Notes under the pieces: model-generated
The model's input: the letters and a program-made list of their open reading frames with translations, nothing else
Told to the model about the DNA's origin: nothing
The model's database searches: none
Assembly: GCA_016789705.1 (NCBI GenBank)
Contig: JAEUQR010000021.1
Span: forward strand, 1-59,716
Direction: 5' to 3'
Source of the DNA: Acidobacteriota bacterium
GTDB taxonomy: Bacteria > Acidobacteriota > Vicinamibacteria > Vicinamibacterales > UBA2999
DNA length: 59,716 bases
In this document: positions 59,243-59,716 of the stretch, one piece after another
Numbering within the stretch: the first letter of the stretch is position 1
How the letters are laid out: the number at the start of each line of letters is the position of its first letter
Translations under genes and position numbers: made by a program

Positions 59243-59716
59243 ATGCGACACCAACTCACCGGAGGCCCGACGGCCGTCGTGTTAGCGGCACTCGGTGCCT
59301 TCCTCGCACTGGATGGGGCGCGCCTGGATGCGGACGTGTGGCGGTATCAGCGTGGTGCCGTCACCGAGACACTGACGGCGTCCGTACCGCCCGACTTCGC
59401 GGCGGCGACGGACGTCGCCCTCCCTCACCGTGTGTACGCACCGAATACGGCGCTCTGGTACTCGGCGAACCGAGTGCTGCCGGCGGGCGGCGCACTCATC
59501 GTCGATGCCGACGATGGCGCGCAGGTGTTCGTGGACGGCCGGCAGCTGCGCGCCAACAGTCGCACCTTCGCGCTGCCGGCGGGCGTGGCCGGTGCGCACA
59601 GGGTGGTCGTGCGCGTGTTGAACAACGCCATGGCCGGTGGTCTGCGCGCGGTCCGCATCGCGGAGGCCTCGGCCTGGCGCGCCGCGACGTCGCCCACGGT
59701 GCAGCTGCCGGCGATG
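59243..59716 (+). CDS. Secreted beta-sandwich protein (3' end outside window)
   Basis: The frame is open from the ATG at 59243 to the right edge (158 codons). A signal peptide (AVVLAALGAFLALDGA) is followed by a galactose-binding or jelly-roll-like region with NTALWYSANRVLPAGGALIVDADDGAQVFVDGRQL and AGAHRVVVRVLNNAMAGGL. Such N-terminal modules often precede a metallophosphoesterase or glycoside hydrolase domain, which would lie beyond the window. It is divergent from the large TonB receptor gene across 143 bp, where a GCCGGTG/CACCGGC hairpin is seen near 59187-59203. Confidence 0.7.
   Translation, partial: MRHQLTGGPTAVVLAALGAFLALDGARLDADVWRYQRGAVTETLTASVPPDFAAATDVALPHRVYAPNTALWYSANRVLPAGGALIVDADDGAQVFVDGRQLRANSRTFALPAGVAGAHRVVVRVLNNAMAGGLRAVRIAEASAWRAATSPTVQLPAM

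Noticed and set aside
1..59716. tRNA, rRNA, CRISPR arrays or insertion-sequence transposases
   Set aside because: I looked for cloverleaf-like segments, regularly spaced direct repeats and transposase motifs (DDE, HUH) and saw none. A tRNAscan or Rfam search would be needed to exclude weak RNA genes.

Overview
The window is GC-rich and densely coded, and it comes from a Gram-negative bacterium. It encodes TonB-dependent outer-membrane receptors, two of them large Oar-like proteins with an N-terminal carboxypeptidase-regulatory-like domain. It also has many lipoproteins, a CBM9/DUF5916 protein, HEAT-cyclophilin and PEGA proteins, and secreted amidohydrolases. This mix is typical of Acidobacteriota, most likely the Vicinamibacteria, but that is an inference from gene content; no rRNA or tRNA gene is present to confirm it.

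The centre of interest is 15270-25042 (+), a tightly packed operon recognised as a complete quinohemoprotein amine dehydrogenase (QHNDH) system. Its order is qhpG (FAD monooxygenase), qhpA (diheme alpha subunit), qhpD (radical SAM/SPASM thioether enzyme), qhpC (gamma-subunit precursor), qhpB (beta propeller), qhpF (ABC exporter) and qhpE (subtilisin-like leader peptidase). Two overlapping genes of an AzlC/AzlD amino-acid exporter follow. QhpC keeps all four Cys-to-acceptor spacings of the known gamma subunit, including the Cys-Trp pair of the CTQ cofactor. Proteobacterial clusters usually carry an AraC-type regulator (qhpR); none is seen here. A TonB receptor and two small multi-pass membrane proteins lie divergently next to qhpG.

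Left part (1-15246): an NHL-propeller protein, secreted amidase, M55 D-aminopeptidase, acetamidase/formamidase, M23 endopeptidase, DinB-like protein, a pseudokinase-PEGA membrane protein, rmuC, a TPR lipoprotein, a 7-TM protein, the TonB receptor and a small membrane protein. Middle (25181-34513, -): 4-alpha-glucanotransferase, PLP aminotransferase, HEAT-cyclophilin, a cysteine-dioxygenase-like cupin, DUF2164, dipeptidyl peptidase III and a beta-CASP nuclease. Next (34577-38177, +): an S1C protease, a sigma factor and a zinc-finger anti-sigma with an extracytoplasmic BNR/YCF48-like domain, all translationally coupled and probably an envelope-stress circuit. Then come DUF4139, an SPFH protein, DUF5916, threonine aldolase, an amidohydrolase and a PDZ-hydrolase. 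The right part (50240-59099, -) is a four-gene run alternating Oar-like TonB receptors with alkaline-phosphatase-superfamily hydrolases. A partial secreted protein leaves the right edge.

Two families of short palindromic repeats are scattered through the window. One, with core TGTAACGGGGTCTGTCAC, sits directly behind three plus-strand genes and supplies the stop codon of malQ. The other, with core GGGGACAGTCCCC, occurs before the DUF4139 gene and inside the 5' end of qhpG. A 523-bp stretch without a recognised gene (49717-50239) holds a promoter-like pair, a 16-codon ORF with a strong ribosome binding site and a terminator-like hairpin; it may be a small RNA or leader transcript.
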